DNA from: JAJRTE01 sp964418585
GTDB lineage: Bacteria; Myxococcota_A; UBA796; JAJRTE01
Reading direction: 5' to 3'
Length of the DNA: 64,000 bases
NCBI GenBank assembly: GCA_964418585.1
Contig: CAYQMG010000067.1
Location: forward strand, 1-64,000
Part shown: positions 33,900 through 43,006 of the stretch, in pieces
Numbering within the stretch: the first letter of the stretch is position 1
Layout: each line of letters opens with the position of its first letter
Notes under the pieces: model-generated
Told to the model about the DNA's origin: nothing
The model's input: the letters and a program-made list of their open reading frames with translations, nothing else
Databases searched by the model: none
Translations under genes and position numbers: made by a program

Positions 33900-34991
33900 A
33901 TGGGCGACACATGGGATTGTGGCAAGACGGGAAAGGTGATGGCGGCGTATGGTGCCGGGACACTGTCGTTGGAGGAGACGGAGAAGTTGGAGGAGCACCT
34001 GTGGCGCTGCCCCCGTTGCCACAAGGAATACTGGGTGCCGTTTTTTGAGGCAGACGCGGTCATTGGGAAGCAACTCCTGGACGAGTTGACAGAGGAGTGG
34101 GAGGGTGCTCCCGCCTTGCACGTGCCGACGTGGGATCAAGAGGCGACTCGAGCAGACCTCGAGCCCATTGGCGCTGCAGCGTCTCCAGCCGGGGCAGGCG
34201 GGCGTGGCAAAGGGGGCGTGGCTCGGGGGGCAATGCCTGCGCCGGGTCTTGAGAGGGTGGATGGGCCGAGACTGCGGGTTCTGGGGCTGGTGCTTCCTCT
34301 CGACGGCCTGCCTTCGGCACTGGAACGATACACGGTTTATCTGGGGCCGAGGGGGGCGGGGTTCGCCTCTTTCGGCGATGAGTCTGCGATCCTGGAGGTG
34401 TCGATTGGGGCGAGGCCCCCGGGAATCGTGCTGAGGTCCCTGGCACCTGATGTGGTCGTCGATGGGACCTTGCTTTCTGTGGGCGCCGATGTGTCCCTTG
34501 CGCGGCTTCACCAGATTGCGTGCCCAGGCAGCACATTCATCTTGGAAGTGGGGCGTGAAGGAGGCGCCTCATGGCAAGGGGCGGGCGTGTTGTACTTTGG
34601 AGGGGCCACCTATCCCATCGAAGGAGACGTGGTTACGATCGGGCGGGGGGAGCGTTGTTCGATTCGGTTGTCGGACGAGCGTGTGCGGAACGGCCTGGGC
34701 TGGAACAGAGACAGGTTGAGCGAGTTGAATCAGGACCGCAGGAAAAAGATGGAGCAGTTCACCCTGGATAGCGTTCATGTGAGTCGAGAACATGCGCGGC
34801 TGGAGCGTCGGGGTGAGGAGATTTGGATCAGGGGGCTGAAGCGATATCCTGTGGTGCGCATTCGGGAGGGGGTGACCGAGGAGTCGAGAGCCGGGGCGAA
34901 GCCGCTAATGTTGCGTGCATGGGACCGGGTAGTGGTAGGACACTGCCTGTTTGCGTTCGAGAGAAGCCGGGGCCCGGGTTCTGAGGGATGA
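33900..34991 (+). CDS. Zinc-finger (zf-HC2-like) / FHA domain protein, putative anti-sigma factor (363 aa)
   Basis: Residues 1-45 fit the anti-sigma zinc finger: Cys7, then His33-x3-Cys37-x2-Cys40 in EEHLWRCPRCHKEYW, with the helical LSLEETEKLEEHL between. A variable middle (about 95-230) is strand-rich. Residues about 236-345 are FHA-like: VVTIGRGERCSIRL, an insertion of about 30 residues, VHVSREHARLERRGEEIWI, and a closing RAWDRVVVGHCLFAF. FHA domains bind phosphothreonine peptides. No membrane segment is seen, unlike ordinary zf-HC2 anti-sigma factors. Phosphorylation-controlled release of the sigma-like partner is inferred. It converges on plsB with a gap of about 75 nt. Confidence 0.72.
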   Translation: MGDTWDCGKTGKVMAAYGAGTLSLEETEKLEEHLWRCPRCHKEYWVPFFEADAVIGKQLLDELTEEWEGAPALHVPTWDQEATRADLEPIGAAASPAGAGGRGKGGVARGAMPAPGLERVDGPRLRVLGLVLPLDGLPSALERYTVYLGPRGAGFASFGDESAILEVSIGARPPGIVLRSLAPDVVVDGTLLSVGADVSLARLHQIACPGSTFILEVGREGGASWQGAGVLYFGGATYPIEGDVVTIGRGERCSIRLSDERVRNGLGWNRDRLSELNQDRRKKMEQFTLDSVHVSREHARLERRGEEIWIRGLKRYPVVRIREGVTEESRAGAKPLMLRAWDRVVVGHCLFAFERSRGPGSEG

Positions 34992-35065
34992 CGGGGCAGC
35001 GCCGGGAGGGGCGCCAGGGTGGTCGGTCCCGGGTCGGACTCGAGGGCGGCGCAAGTTGAACCGGA

Positions 35066-37900
35066 TCACCGGCCGCGGTCCAAGAACTGTTGGAGGGTGT
35101 CCTGCAGCCGGGTCCACCGTCCGGTATCCAACGCGAGGCGAGGGTTGCTCTCGCTTGAAGCTTCCAGGGACTCGACCCGGTGGAAGACGCCCATGCGCTT
35201 GAGACGGCCCAGGGCACTGCGAAGGATCACCTGGTTCGTGGCCTCTTTTCGCAGGATCTCTTCGGTCATGTACATGGCATTCGCCTGCTCCGCCAGCCGC
35301 TTGTGCAGGTCCTTTTCCCGGATCTGTTCGTGCCGGAGCGTCCCCACCGTGCGAAGGACGATCGCGAATGCCTCCAGATAGGGGTGCAACAGGCCGGCCA
35401 GGGCCTCGAGTTCCTCCCGGCCCCGGGCACCAGGCGCCCAGGTCTGGGGGGAGGGCGGAGCATCATCTACCGGGGGGTGCTCCTCCCCAACGGATTCATC
35501 CTCCTCTTTCCAGCCATGACGTTCCACCGCACCGAGCGCTTCCAGGTGGGTCAGAGCCCGGTCCATGGACTCGTCCAGATTCACCTCGAGGTCGAACACA
35601 AAGGTATCGGCCAGGAGGTTGTGGAGGAACGCAAACCGCTCCAGCAAGGCGTCTCGGTGGAATGGGCCGGGTTCCAGGACACGGACGGTCTGGGCCAGCA
35701 TGGCATCCGGCACCAGGGGAGTGAGTGCGGAGTTCTTGTAGTAGTCCAGGTTGAACCGTTTCTGTTCCACGATGGCCAGGATCCGTCGTTCGCTGTCGCG
35801 GTATTCGGAGAGGCATTTTTCCCGAATAAAAAGGGAGATCGCCGCCTCGACGCGGTCCGAAACCGTCTCTGGTCCCCCCTCGTCGAACACCGTGGGTTGT
35901 CCCGCTGTGCGGTACACGCGCAGCAACGTTTCCACGCGGGCGAGCAATACCCGGTCCAGAATGCCTCGCCGCGTGTGATTGAGCAGCGCCGCCGCCACCA
36001 ATTGGGGAGCCGTGACCGGAGTATGGTGGGCGATACGGGTCAGAACCTGACAGGCAAGCGGTTCCAGGACCGCTTTCTTCTGGTCCCAGTCCATGTCCGG
36101 CTGGTATCCTCCAGCGACCTGATCCAGATATGCCTGCAACGGGACCGGCTCGAGGAAGCCCAGGTGCACCTTGCCGTAACGGTCCCGGAGAACTCGAGCG
36201 GAGCGGAGCAGGGCCACGAAGTTCTCCGGACGCTTCTTCCCCCCCAGAGCCTCGGTCACATAATGAGCAGCCTCCACCACCCGGTCGTAACCGATCGAGA
36301 CCGGCACGATGACCACTTCCTGGGCACTGCGAGAGGAGACTGCGTGGTCGGCGATCATGGAGAGTATCCCGAGTTTGGGCCGGAGCAGAAGGCCCGTGCG
36401 GCTCCGACCTCCTTCGATGAAAAATTCCAGGGTGTGGCCCTGTCGGAGCAGCTCGGAAACGTATTTCTTTATCAGGATCGGGCTGATGCGGTCGTCTTTG
36501 AAACTGCGCTGGATGAAGAACGCCCCCATTCTCCGGAAGATAGCACCCAGGGGCCAAAATGAGAGGTTGATTCCGGCCGCGATGTGCGGGACCGCGAGGT
36601 CGTGCGTGTACAGAACATCACTCACCAGGAGATAGTCTACATGACTTCTGTGGCACGGCACCAGAACCACCGTACTGCGTCTCGAGAGCACACGAAGGCG
36701 CTCCATCTCCTCCGGGTTCACCACAATGCCATCGTAGATTCGCGCCCACACGCGCTGGAGCACAAAGTCCGCGAAGTCCACCACGCTCATCGAGATGTCC
36801 GCGGAAATCCGGTCCAGGTAGCGACGGACCCGTCGATCCATTACCCGACGTTCCACATTCAGTCGCCGGGCTTCCCCCGAAACCGCTTCCTGCACTTCGG
36901 GATCACCCACGATCCGGTCCAGGAGCACCCGGCGAGGCCGCATGTTCGGACCCTGGACCACGCGGAGTTCTCGACCGAGGTGCATCAGCATCAGTAGCCG
37001 CAGCATCCTCCCGAGTTGCGCGTCGCTGCGCGGCCGCCCGGCACGGTCATGTCCCGCCCGCTCCAGGAACTCCTGGAGGTTCAAAGGCTCCCCAACCACC
37101 AGGGCAGCCCGGCGGTGGTGCATCAGAAAGCGTCCAAGGTGACGGATGGGCCCGGGGTCCTCCCGGTGCCCGAACAAGACATCCAGCAACGTGCGCGATT
37201 CACGGTCCGGCCGGCGGGTCCAGACCATCACCTGCGGAATCAACAGGATCGGTCGTTCCATCCGACGTTGCGCCTCCACCAACGCAGTCATGACTTCCAC
37301 CTGCGGAGGCCGCCCGGAAACCGCGTACCGCCACGAGTCCCGGCGACGCATGAACAAAAGCACCGGGTGCCCCCCCGCCACAAGTCGACTCAGATGCCTG
37401 GATGACACCAGAGCTTCCTTCGACTCCTCCCCCAAACCGAGGTACGCTTTCGCCCTCCGGTACATCGACTTCAGCTTGCTCCACGGCCCTCCTTCCAGAT
37501 CGTTGGCAAACCGCGCCAGGGGAAGATCCCGCACAATGCACACAAAATTGAGATACAAGAAGCTCAGCAGCGACGCCGTACGCCAAACGTACACAGGCAC
37601 ACCCCGTTCGGCCGCACGCCGAACCTGTACCTCCGCCTGCTCGGGAAATCGCACCCGACGGAAGAACGGCACCAGGAAAAGCCGTACCAGCAATCCGAGT
37701 CGAGAACGCATCGCGGTTTCGGATTCCGGCACATTCTCCAGCTCGGAATCCGCCTCCAGGGCTTCGGGCCGGGCCGGAAGTAGCTCTCTTCCCGCCGACG
37801 CCTTCCTCTCACGGGATTCCTCGATCTCGGTCGGGTCGGCTTGGACCTCACCGTTTTTTTTGTGTCTCGTTCCCCGCTCATGCGTGGACGGGTCGTCCAT
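35066..37900 (-). CDS. plsB: Glycerol-3-phosphate 1-O-acyltransferase PlsB (944 aa)
   Basis: ATG 37900 is chosen: AGGAG lies about 12 nt upstream and a TATAAT at 37964-37959 would start transcription near 37952, too close to the TTG at 37948. The first 75 residues are charged and variable. Acyltransferase motifs follow in order: motif I PCHRSHVDYLLV, motif II GAIFRRMGAFFIQRSF, motif III EFFIEGGRSRTGLLLRPKLG and motif IV VIVPVSIGYDRVVE. The long N- and C-terminal helical regions fit bacterial PlsB (E. coli 807 aa); an acidic insert near 820 makes it longer. It transfers an acyl chain to glycerol-3-phosphate at the inner membrane, the first step of phospholipid synthesis. Confidence 0.95.
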   Translation of the reverse strand: MDDPSTHERGTRHKKNGEVQADPTEIEESRERKASAGRELLPARPEALEADSELENVPESETAMRSRLGLLVRLFLVPFFRRVRFPEQAEVQVRRAAERGVPVYVWRTASLLSFLYLNFVCIVRDLPLARFANDLEGGPWSKLKSMYRRAKAYLGLGEESKEALVSSRHLSRLVAGGHPVLLFMRRRDSWRYAVSGRPPQVEVMTALVEAQRRMERPILLIPQVMVWTRRPDRESRTLLDVLFGHREDPGPIRHLGRFLMHHRRAALVVGEPLNLQEFLERAGHDRAGRPRSDAQLGRMLRLLMLMHLGRELRVVQGPNMRPRRVLLDRIVGDPEVQEAVSGEARRLNVERRVMDRRVRRYLDRISADISMSVVDFADFVLQRVWARIYDGIVVNPEEMERLRVLSRRSTVVLVPCHRSHVDYLLVSDVLYTHDLAVPHIAAGINLSFWPLGAIFRRMGAFFIQRSFKDDRISPILIKKYVSELLRQGHTLEFFIEGGRSRTGLLLRPKLGILSMIADHAVSSRSAQEVVIVPVSIGYDRVVEAAHYVTEALGGKKRPENFVALLRSARVLRDRYGKVHLGFLEPVPLQAYLDQVAGGYQPDMDWDQKKAVLEPLACQVLTRIAHHTPVTAPQLVAAALLNHTRRGILDRVLLARVETLLRVYRTAGQPTVFDEGGPETVSDRVEAAISLFIREKCLSEYRDSERRILAIVEQKRFNLDYYKNSALTPLVPDAMLAQTVRVLEPGPFHRDALLERFAFLHNLLADTFVFDLEVNLDESMDRALTHLEALGAVERHGWKEEDESVGEEHPPVDDAPPSPQTWAPGARGREELEALAGLLHPYLEAFAIVLRTVGTLRHEQIREKDLHKRLAEQANAMYMTEEILRKEATNQVILRSALGRLKRMGVFHRVESLEASSESNPRLALDTGRWTRLQDTLQQFLDRGR

Positions 37901-37958
37901 CTGCAATGTAAACTCCTGGTGTGTTTGTGGTGACAGATTGGAAACCAACCGCCTCTTG

Positions 37959-37964
37959 ATTATA
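37959..37964 (-). promoter_or_regulatory. Perfect -10 hexamer of the plsB promoter
   Basis: TATAAT on the minus strand; the matching -35 region is poor (TCGTCT at 17 nt). Going the other way, TACACT at 38065-38070 is a weak candidate -10 for lpxD. Confidence 0.5.
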
Positions 37965-38118
37965 GCGACTGGAACACCTGGAGACGATCCCTATTCTCCG
38001 TCGCGTTTCCTGGACGCCGTGTGCGTGAGGGACGTGTGGGCTCGAGAAGGGCGGGGAGGTCTGGTACACTGCCTCAATCGAGGGGGGTAGAACGCCTGAC
38101 GTGGAGGAGTGGCGGGGC

Positions 38119-39180
38119 ATGAGATTGGAGGAGATAGCGGCTCGAGTGGGTGCCACGCTGGTGGGTCCGGATGTGGAGATTCGCGGGGTTGCCTCGTTGG
38201 AGGATGCCGGGCCCGGCGATCTGTCTGTGTACGACGATCCTCGGTACGCGCGTGTGCTTACGAGGACTCGAGCCACGGCGGTGTTGTTGGCGCAGTACCG
38301 GGAGGATCTGGGGGCGTCGCAATTGGTGCATCCGGAGCCGATGATGGCGTTTTGCGAGGTACTGGAGCTGTTTCATCCAGGGGTCCGGGAGGTATCCGGG
38401 GTGCATGCCACGGCGGTGGTGTCACCGGAAGCGGAGTTGGAAGCTGGGGTGTCGATAGGACCTCGAGCGGTTGTGGAGTCTGGAGCCAGGTTGGGGCGTG
38501 GGGTGGTGATTGGTGCGGGTGGGTATGTTGGGCGTGAGGTGGAGATAGGGGATGGGACGGAGTTGGCGCCGGGGGTGGTGGTGTTGTCTGGGTGTCGAGT
38601 GGGGAGTGGGGTGGTGATTCAGGCGGGTACGGTGGTGGGGTCGGACGGGTACGGGTACCGGTGGGATGGTGAGCGGTATCGGAAGGTTCCGCAGGTGGGG
38701 AACGTGGTCATCGAGGATGCCGTGGAGGTTGGAGCCAACTGCACGATTGATCGAGCCACGATTGGGAGCACGGTTATCGGAGCGGGGACGAAGTTGGACA
38801 ATCTGGTTCACGTGGGGCACAACGTTCGGATTGGGCGGCACTGTCTGATAGTGGCCCAGGTTGGGATAGCGGGCAGCGTTCGAATCGGGGACCGGGTGAC
38901 GGTGGCCGGTCAAACGGGGATTGCCGATCACGCGGTGATCGAAGACGGTGCGGTCGTTGTGGCCCGTTCAGGGGTTCACGGCCGTGTGCGGGAGGGGGCG
39001 GTGGTGGCTGGGACGCCGATCATGCCGCACGAAGTTTGGCGGAAGGCGTCGGCCGCGTTGCGTCGTCTGCCTGGTCTGGTTCGGACTGTGCGCCGGCTCG
39101 AGCGGGATCTGTCGAATCTGGCGGCGGCGGTTTCCGGACAAGGTAGGGGCGATGTGGGAGGGGGCGGTGAGTGCGGTTGA
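38119..39180 (+). CDS. lpxD: UDP-3-O-(3-hydroxyacyl)glucosamine N-acyltransferase LpxD (353 aa)
   Basis: ATG 38119 is preferred, with GGAGGAG about 9 nt upstream; a GTG at 38101 in the same frame is possible. The N-terminal uridine-binding domain (MRLEEIAARVGATLVG) is followed by a left-handed beta-helix of hexapeptide repeats. LpxD markers are GSDGYGYRWDGERYRKVPQ and the catalytic His in DNLVHVGHNVRIGRH. It adds the second hydroxyacyl chain in lipid A synthesis in the cytoplasm, which implies a lipopolysaccharide-bearing outer membrane. It stands alone here, without fabZ, lpxA or skp neighbours. Codon use is extreme: C-ending codons almost vanish between about 38460 and 39000. Confidence 0.94.
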   Translation: MRLEEIAARVGATLVGPDVEIRGVASLEDAGPGDLSVYDDPRYARVLTRTRATAVLLAQYREDLGASQLVHPEPMMAFCEVLELFHPGVREVSGVHATAVVSPEAELEAGVSIGPRAVVESGARLGRGVVIGAGGYVGREVEIGDGTELAPGVVVLSGCRVGSGVVIQAGTVVGSDGYGYRWDGERYRKVPQVGNVVIEDAVEVGANCTIDRATIGSTVIGAGTKLDNLVHVGHNVRIGRHCLIVAQVGIAGSVRIGDRVTVAGQTGIADHAVIEDGAVVVARSGVHGRVREGAVVAGTPIMPHEVWRKASAALRRLPGLVRTVRRLERDLSNLAAAVSGQGRGDVGGGGECG

Positions 39181-39306
39181 CATCGAGGTGTGGGGGCGGC
39201 TAACCTGCCCTGACAGGTGATGGATGGACGGGCGAGGTCGGTGAGCGGCTCGAACCCGTGGAACCGTCGGCCGTTTTGTGATCATTCCAGCGAGACGGGA
39301 GCCATC

Positions 39307-40980
39307 ATGTTGACCCCGCAGGCACTGGACGCGCTGTTGGATCGACTGGCGCAGTTGACCGGTCGGGGCGTTGGGGAGGCGCTCGAGGCCATCCAGAACG
39401 ACCGGCTGGCCATTGCGCCCTGGGTGGACGTGTCCTCAGCGGTGAGGACTGCAACACTTCACGCCGTGGCCTTTGCCAACCACGCGGGTGGGGACCTGGT
39501 CCTGGGGATCGACGAAACCGGGCGGGTTACCGGGTGTCCGGGCCTGGATCTGGTGCACCTGGCCCAGGAAATCTTTGCCCGTACCCGACCTGGTATCGTG
39601 ACCGATTGTTGGCACCACCAGACCCCAGACGGGACCCTCGTGGTGGTGTCTGTTCCGGCGGATACCGGTGTGTACGCGATGGCGGACGGACTTCGGGTTC
39701 GGCGCGTTGGCCGAGCCAATCTGCCCATCACGCCGGATCAGGATGCTCATGTGGCGACCGTTCGTGCTGGAGACGATTTTTCGGACCGTCCATTTCCAGG
39801 AGCCCAGCTTTCAGACCTGGATCCGCTTCAGACGACCTACTTGCGGGAGATACTTCGGCGCAAGAACGACCAGAGCGAATTGCTGGAACTGGAGGACGAC
39901 GAACTGCTTCGCACCCTCGGCCTCGTGACGGAACAGGGCGTACTCAGGGTCGCAGCACTGCTGCTTTTGGGGTCCCGGCGGTTTCTACGGGAGCATCTCC
40001 CCCAGACCGAGGTCGTCTATATTCATCAGGATGAGAACGACGAACCGGACGTCCAGGAACAGCTTCACCTTCCTCTGCTTCATGCCCTGTCGCGTCTCCA
40101 GGATTTGATCGAGGCCCGCAATCGGTTCGTCACCATGAAGCAAGGGTTGTTCCACTTCAAGGTCAAGGATTTCGATGATGACGTGTACCGGGAGGCGCTG
40201 GTGAACGCCCTGGTCCACCGGGATTTTTCGAGGCGGGATGGCGCGGTCCACGTGGTCCACACCCCAGACCGCCTCGAGATTGCGAACCCGGGTGGATTTA
40301 TCGGCGGTGTTTCGGTCGACAACATTCTCTATCATCCGCCACGTCACCGAAACCGCAGGCTGACCGAGGTGCTGCAGCAACTCGGACTCATGGAGCGTGC
40401 CGGCGCCGGGGTCAACAGGCTTTACCGGTACCTGCTTCGGAAAGGGAAGCCGGTCCCGGAGTACCAGGTCACGCCGCACTCGGTGCGGTTGACCATTCAT
40501 GCGGGGGACATCGACGCTGCATTCGCGCGCTTTGTCTCCGAGGAGGAAGCCCGGGGCAGATTGTTCAGCCTGGACATGCTCATCATTTTGTCCACGCTCA
40601 CCCGCACCAAGGCCATTGACCGGGCCACCGCCGCCCGGGAGGCCCAGCGGCCGGAGCGGAGTATCGCGAATACACTGAACAAGCTGATTGCGTGGGGATA
40701 TTTGGAACGGGTGGGGGCCGGACGCAATACGGCCTATCGCCTCACGCGCCAGGTGTATGATCGGCTCGGCGCCCGGATCAGCTATTATCGCGACCGGGGC
40801 CTGAGCGAGCGGCGGCAACAGGCTCTGGTGCTCGAGGTCGCCGAGGAGCTGGGGGGCTTGAGCAACCAGGAGTGTCAGGAGCTGTGTGGCCTTGGCGAGC
40901 AGGACGCCTCACGTCTGCTCCGCGCGCTCGTGTCGCGCGGCCGGCTTCGCTACGAGAAGGGCAAGTACCGAATACCGTGA
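39307..40980 (+). CDS. AlbA_2 / Schlafen-type ATP-binding transcriptional regulator-like protein (557 aa)
   Basis: ATG 39307 has GGGAG 6 nt upstream. The N-terminus is an AlbA_2-like domain (ATLHAVAFANHAGGDLVLGI, then GLRVRRVGRANLPIT), though the usual acidic ExxExK opening is not obvious. Residues about 280-420 match the GHKL-type ATP-binding domain of this family: DDDVYREALVNALVHRDFSR, RLEIANPGGFIGGV, RNRRLTEVLQQLGLMERAGA. The C-terminus holds two winged-helix-like parts (AQRPERSIANTLNKLIAWGY; LSNQECQELCGLGEQDASRL). Often annotated as RecG-like or DNA-binding; no helicase motifs are present. The role is unknown, perhaps a transcription regulator. Confidence 0.78.
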   Translation: MLTPQALDALLDRLAQLTGRGVGEALEAIQNDRLAIAPWVDVSSAVRTATLHAVAFANHAGGDLVLGIDETGRVTGCPGLDLVHLAQEIFARTRPGIVTDCWHHQTPDGTLVVVSVPADTGVYAMADGLRVRRVGRANLPITPDQDAHVATVRAGDDFSDRPFPGAQLSDLDPLQTTYLREILRRKNDQSELLELEDDELLRTLGLVTEQGVLRVAALLLLGSRRFLREHLPQTEVVYIHQDENDEPDVQEQLHLPLLHALSRLQDLIEARNRFVTMKQGLFHFKVKDFDDDVYREALVNALVHRDFSRRDGAVHVVHTPDRLEIANPGGFIGGVSVDNILYHPPRHRNRRLTEVLQQLGLMERAGAGVNRLYRYLLRKGKPVPEYQVTPHSVRLTIHAGDIDAAFARFVSEEEARGRLFSLDMLIILSTLTRTKAIDRATAAREAQRPERSIANTLNKLIAWGYLERVGAGRNTAYRLTRQVYDRLGARISYYRDRGLSERRQQALVLEVAEELGGLSNQECQELCGLGEQDASRLLRALVSRGRLRYEKGKYRIP

Positions 40981-41036
40981 ATGGATTCGGGTTTCCAGGG
41001 GGGACGCTACCCCCATCGATCCGGGAGGAGGATCTC

Positions 41037-41807
41037 ATGCCGACAGAACTGGACCAGGCTGTTTCCTGGCTCGTGGCTTCGAGCAAGACCATTGCCCTGA
41101 CCGGCGCGGGCGTCAGCACGGAGAGCGGGATACCCGACTTCAGGAGCCCGGGCGGATTGTGGACGCGCTTCAATCCGATGGAATATGCGACCCTGGGCGC
41201 GTTTCGAAGAGATCCTGAGAAGGTGTGGAAGCTGTTTGCCGAGCTGCAATCCCTGCTCGATGCCAGGCCGAACCCCGGCCACCGTGCACTGGCGGAACTT
41301 GAAGCTGCGGGCGGTCTGGCAGGAATCATCACGCAGAACATCGATGGATTGCACCAGGCGGCGGGGAGCAAGCGGGTGGTGGAGTACCACGGGTCTCCTC
41401 GGACGTTGCATTGCCTCGCGTGCGGGACCGGGTATGCGGCATCGGACATCGAGACGCTGGGGGTGCCGCCGCGGTGCACGCACCAGGTTGGGGGCCAGGT
41501 GTGTGGCGCCATCTTGAAACCGGACGTGGTGCTTTACGACGAGGGTATTCCTCTGGAGGCCATGCGGGGGACGGCCGAGTTGCTGAACGGTGCAGAACTC
41601 ATCCTGGTGATCGGCACCTCATGCGAGACCTATCCAGCCGGGGCGTTGCCCCAGCAGGTGCGTGCCAGTGGCGGCCGGATTGTGGAGATCAACATGGAAC
41701 CGGCTCGAGGACTTTCCCCGGACGTGAGGTTGTTGGGCAAGTTTTCGGAAATCATGCCGGAGGTCGTGGCCGGGTTCAAGGCGCGCCGGCAGGGTTTTCC
41801 CTCATGA
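41037..41807 (+). CDS. SIR2 family NAD-dependent protein deacylase (256 aa)
   Basis: ATG 41037 follows GGGAGGAGG with 6 nt spacing. All sirtuin landmarks are present: ALTGAGVSTESGIPDFRSPG for NAD binding, TQNIDGLHQAAG, the catalytic His in VVEYHGSPRTLHC, a zinc site with CLAC and two further Cys (RCTH, VCGAIL), and VIGTSCETYPAGALP. It removes acyl groups from lysines using NAD. Length is normal for bacterial CobB-type enzymes. The usual VVLFGE reads VVLYDE here. It follows the ATP-binding gene by 56 nt in the same direction. Confidence 0.94.
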   Translation: MPTELDQAVSWLVASSKTIALTGAGVSTESGIPDFRSPGGLWTRFNPMEYATLGAFRRDPEKVWKLFAELQSLLDARPNPGHRALAELEAAGGLAGIITQNIDGLHQAAGSKRVVEYHGSPRTLHCLACGTGYAASDIETLGVPPRCTHQVGGQVCGAILKPDVVLYDEGIPLEAMRGTAELLNGAELILVIGTSCETYPAGALPQQVRASGGRIVEINMEPARGLSPDVRLLGKFSEIMPEVVAGFKARRQGFPS

Positions 41808-41912
41808 GGTCGGTCGCCCCTTCCTTGTCCGGGCGTGACGTGCTATGCTGGGCATGGGGGTTGACCGAGGGGCGGGTGGAGCCGCTGGGTGGCAAGCTGA
41901 GGCAGGTGTGAC

Positions 41913-42845
41913 ATGCTGGGATCGAACGTCTACGTCGGGTTGCGACGCTTCACGATGATGCGCATGGGCCTGGGGCCTTACCGGGGGGAACGGACCAAGG
42001 TACTGGTCAAGTCCGGCTGGCGGGACCGGGGGCTGGTCTTTCTCCAGCAAGACAGGGTTGGAGGTCCCGCCATCCCGGCACGCACTCGGTTCATCGACGC
42101 CACGGCTCCCTCGTTGCAGCTTGCGCACGGTAGTTCCGTCCTCATCAGCGTGGAGCCGCTGCTGGCTGCTGTCTACGTGGCCAACAACTGGGAACTGGTG
42201 GTGGAGGTGACCGGAGGGGAGGTGCCGGCCCTGGACGGGAGCGCCGCTCCGTGGGTGGACGCACTTCGCAAGTCTGGACTTTTTCGGGAGGGTGCCTCCC
42301 CACATCATGTGGTCGTGCGGGAGCGGGTGTACCTGGAAGGCGACGGCTGGTCGGTGGAGGTGGCCCCGGCCGATTCTCCCACGGTCACGGTGGCACTGGA
42401 ACTGGACCGGCCGGGTGTTGGGTCTCAGGAAGTCTCGTTCGACCTGACCCAGTCGGTGCTGGAAAAAGAAGTGGCCCCGGCCCGGCTGTTCGGGTTCCGC
42501 GTTGTGGAGAAGCCGGAATCGGACGGAGACGACCTGTTCCCATTCGACGAGGACGTGGAGGAGCACCCGATCTTTGTCGACGAACGTGGCACGATCTTTC
42601 GGGGCGATCAGAAGCGGTTGTTGATTTTCAACGACGAGGGGGGGGTGGAGAACGAGGATGGCCTGCGGTTCGACGATGAGCCGGTCCGCCACAAGGTGCA
42701 GGTCCTCCTGGCCTACCTTGCGCTGCTGGGGGCTCCCATCGTGGCCAGGGTCACGAGCCGGAACGCTCCGCCTGGAGCGCTCAAGCAGATGCTGCGCAAG
42801 CTCGAGGCCGAGGGCGGCCTGGAGGTGGTTTCGGAACCGGTCTGA
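41913..42845 (+). CDS. LpxC-like pseudoenzyme (310 aa)
   Basis: Backbone features of UDP-3-O-acyl-N-acetylglucosamine deacetylase are clear: RGLVFLQQDRVGGPAIPAR, SVLISVEPLLAAVYVANN (LpxC: TVEHLLAAL), VTGGEVPALDGSAAPWVDAL and FDDEPVRHKVQVLLAYLALL. The active site is not kept: the first zinc His (E. coli H79) is Pro82, the Asp ligand (D242) is Val264, D246 is Tyr, and the SGHALN catalytic His is absent; only Glu81 and His260 remain. A true LpxC must be encoded elsewhere if lipid A is made. The product may bind LpxC substrates or regulate the pathway (inference). The start is normal; no frameshift or stop suggests decay. Confidence 0.75.
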   Translation: MLGSNVYVGLRRFTMMRMGLGPYRGERTKVLVKSGWRDRGLVFLQQDRVGGPAIPARTRFIDATAPSLQLAHGSSVLISVEPLLAAVYVANNWELVVEVTGGEVPALDGSAAPWVDALRKSGLFREGASPHHVVVRERVYLEGDGWSVEVAPADSPTVTVALELDRPGVGSQEVSFDLTQSVLEKEVAPARLFGFRVVEKPESDGDDLFPFDEDVEEHPIFVDERGTIFRGDQKRLLIFNDEGGVENEDGLRFDDEPVRHKVQVLLAYLALLGAPIVARVTSRNAPPGALKQMLRKLEAEGGLEVVSEPV

Positions 42846-43006
42846 ATTCGCGGCGTCGCGTCTCCCACCGGCGTTGATCCCTCCGCCATGCCTCCCCTCG
42901 GGCTGGTCCCTCGGCGTGCAGGCGAAGACGGCACCGTCTTTGCTTCCCGGGGTCCTGGTGAGCCGGGAGCCCTTCAACAATTCATCGCCATCACTACGGA
43001 GTCGCC

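Noticed and set aside
39181..39306. ACCTG-ccctga-CAGGT hairpin after lpxD as a terminator
   Set aside because: Stem of only 5 bp and no following T-tract.
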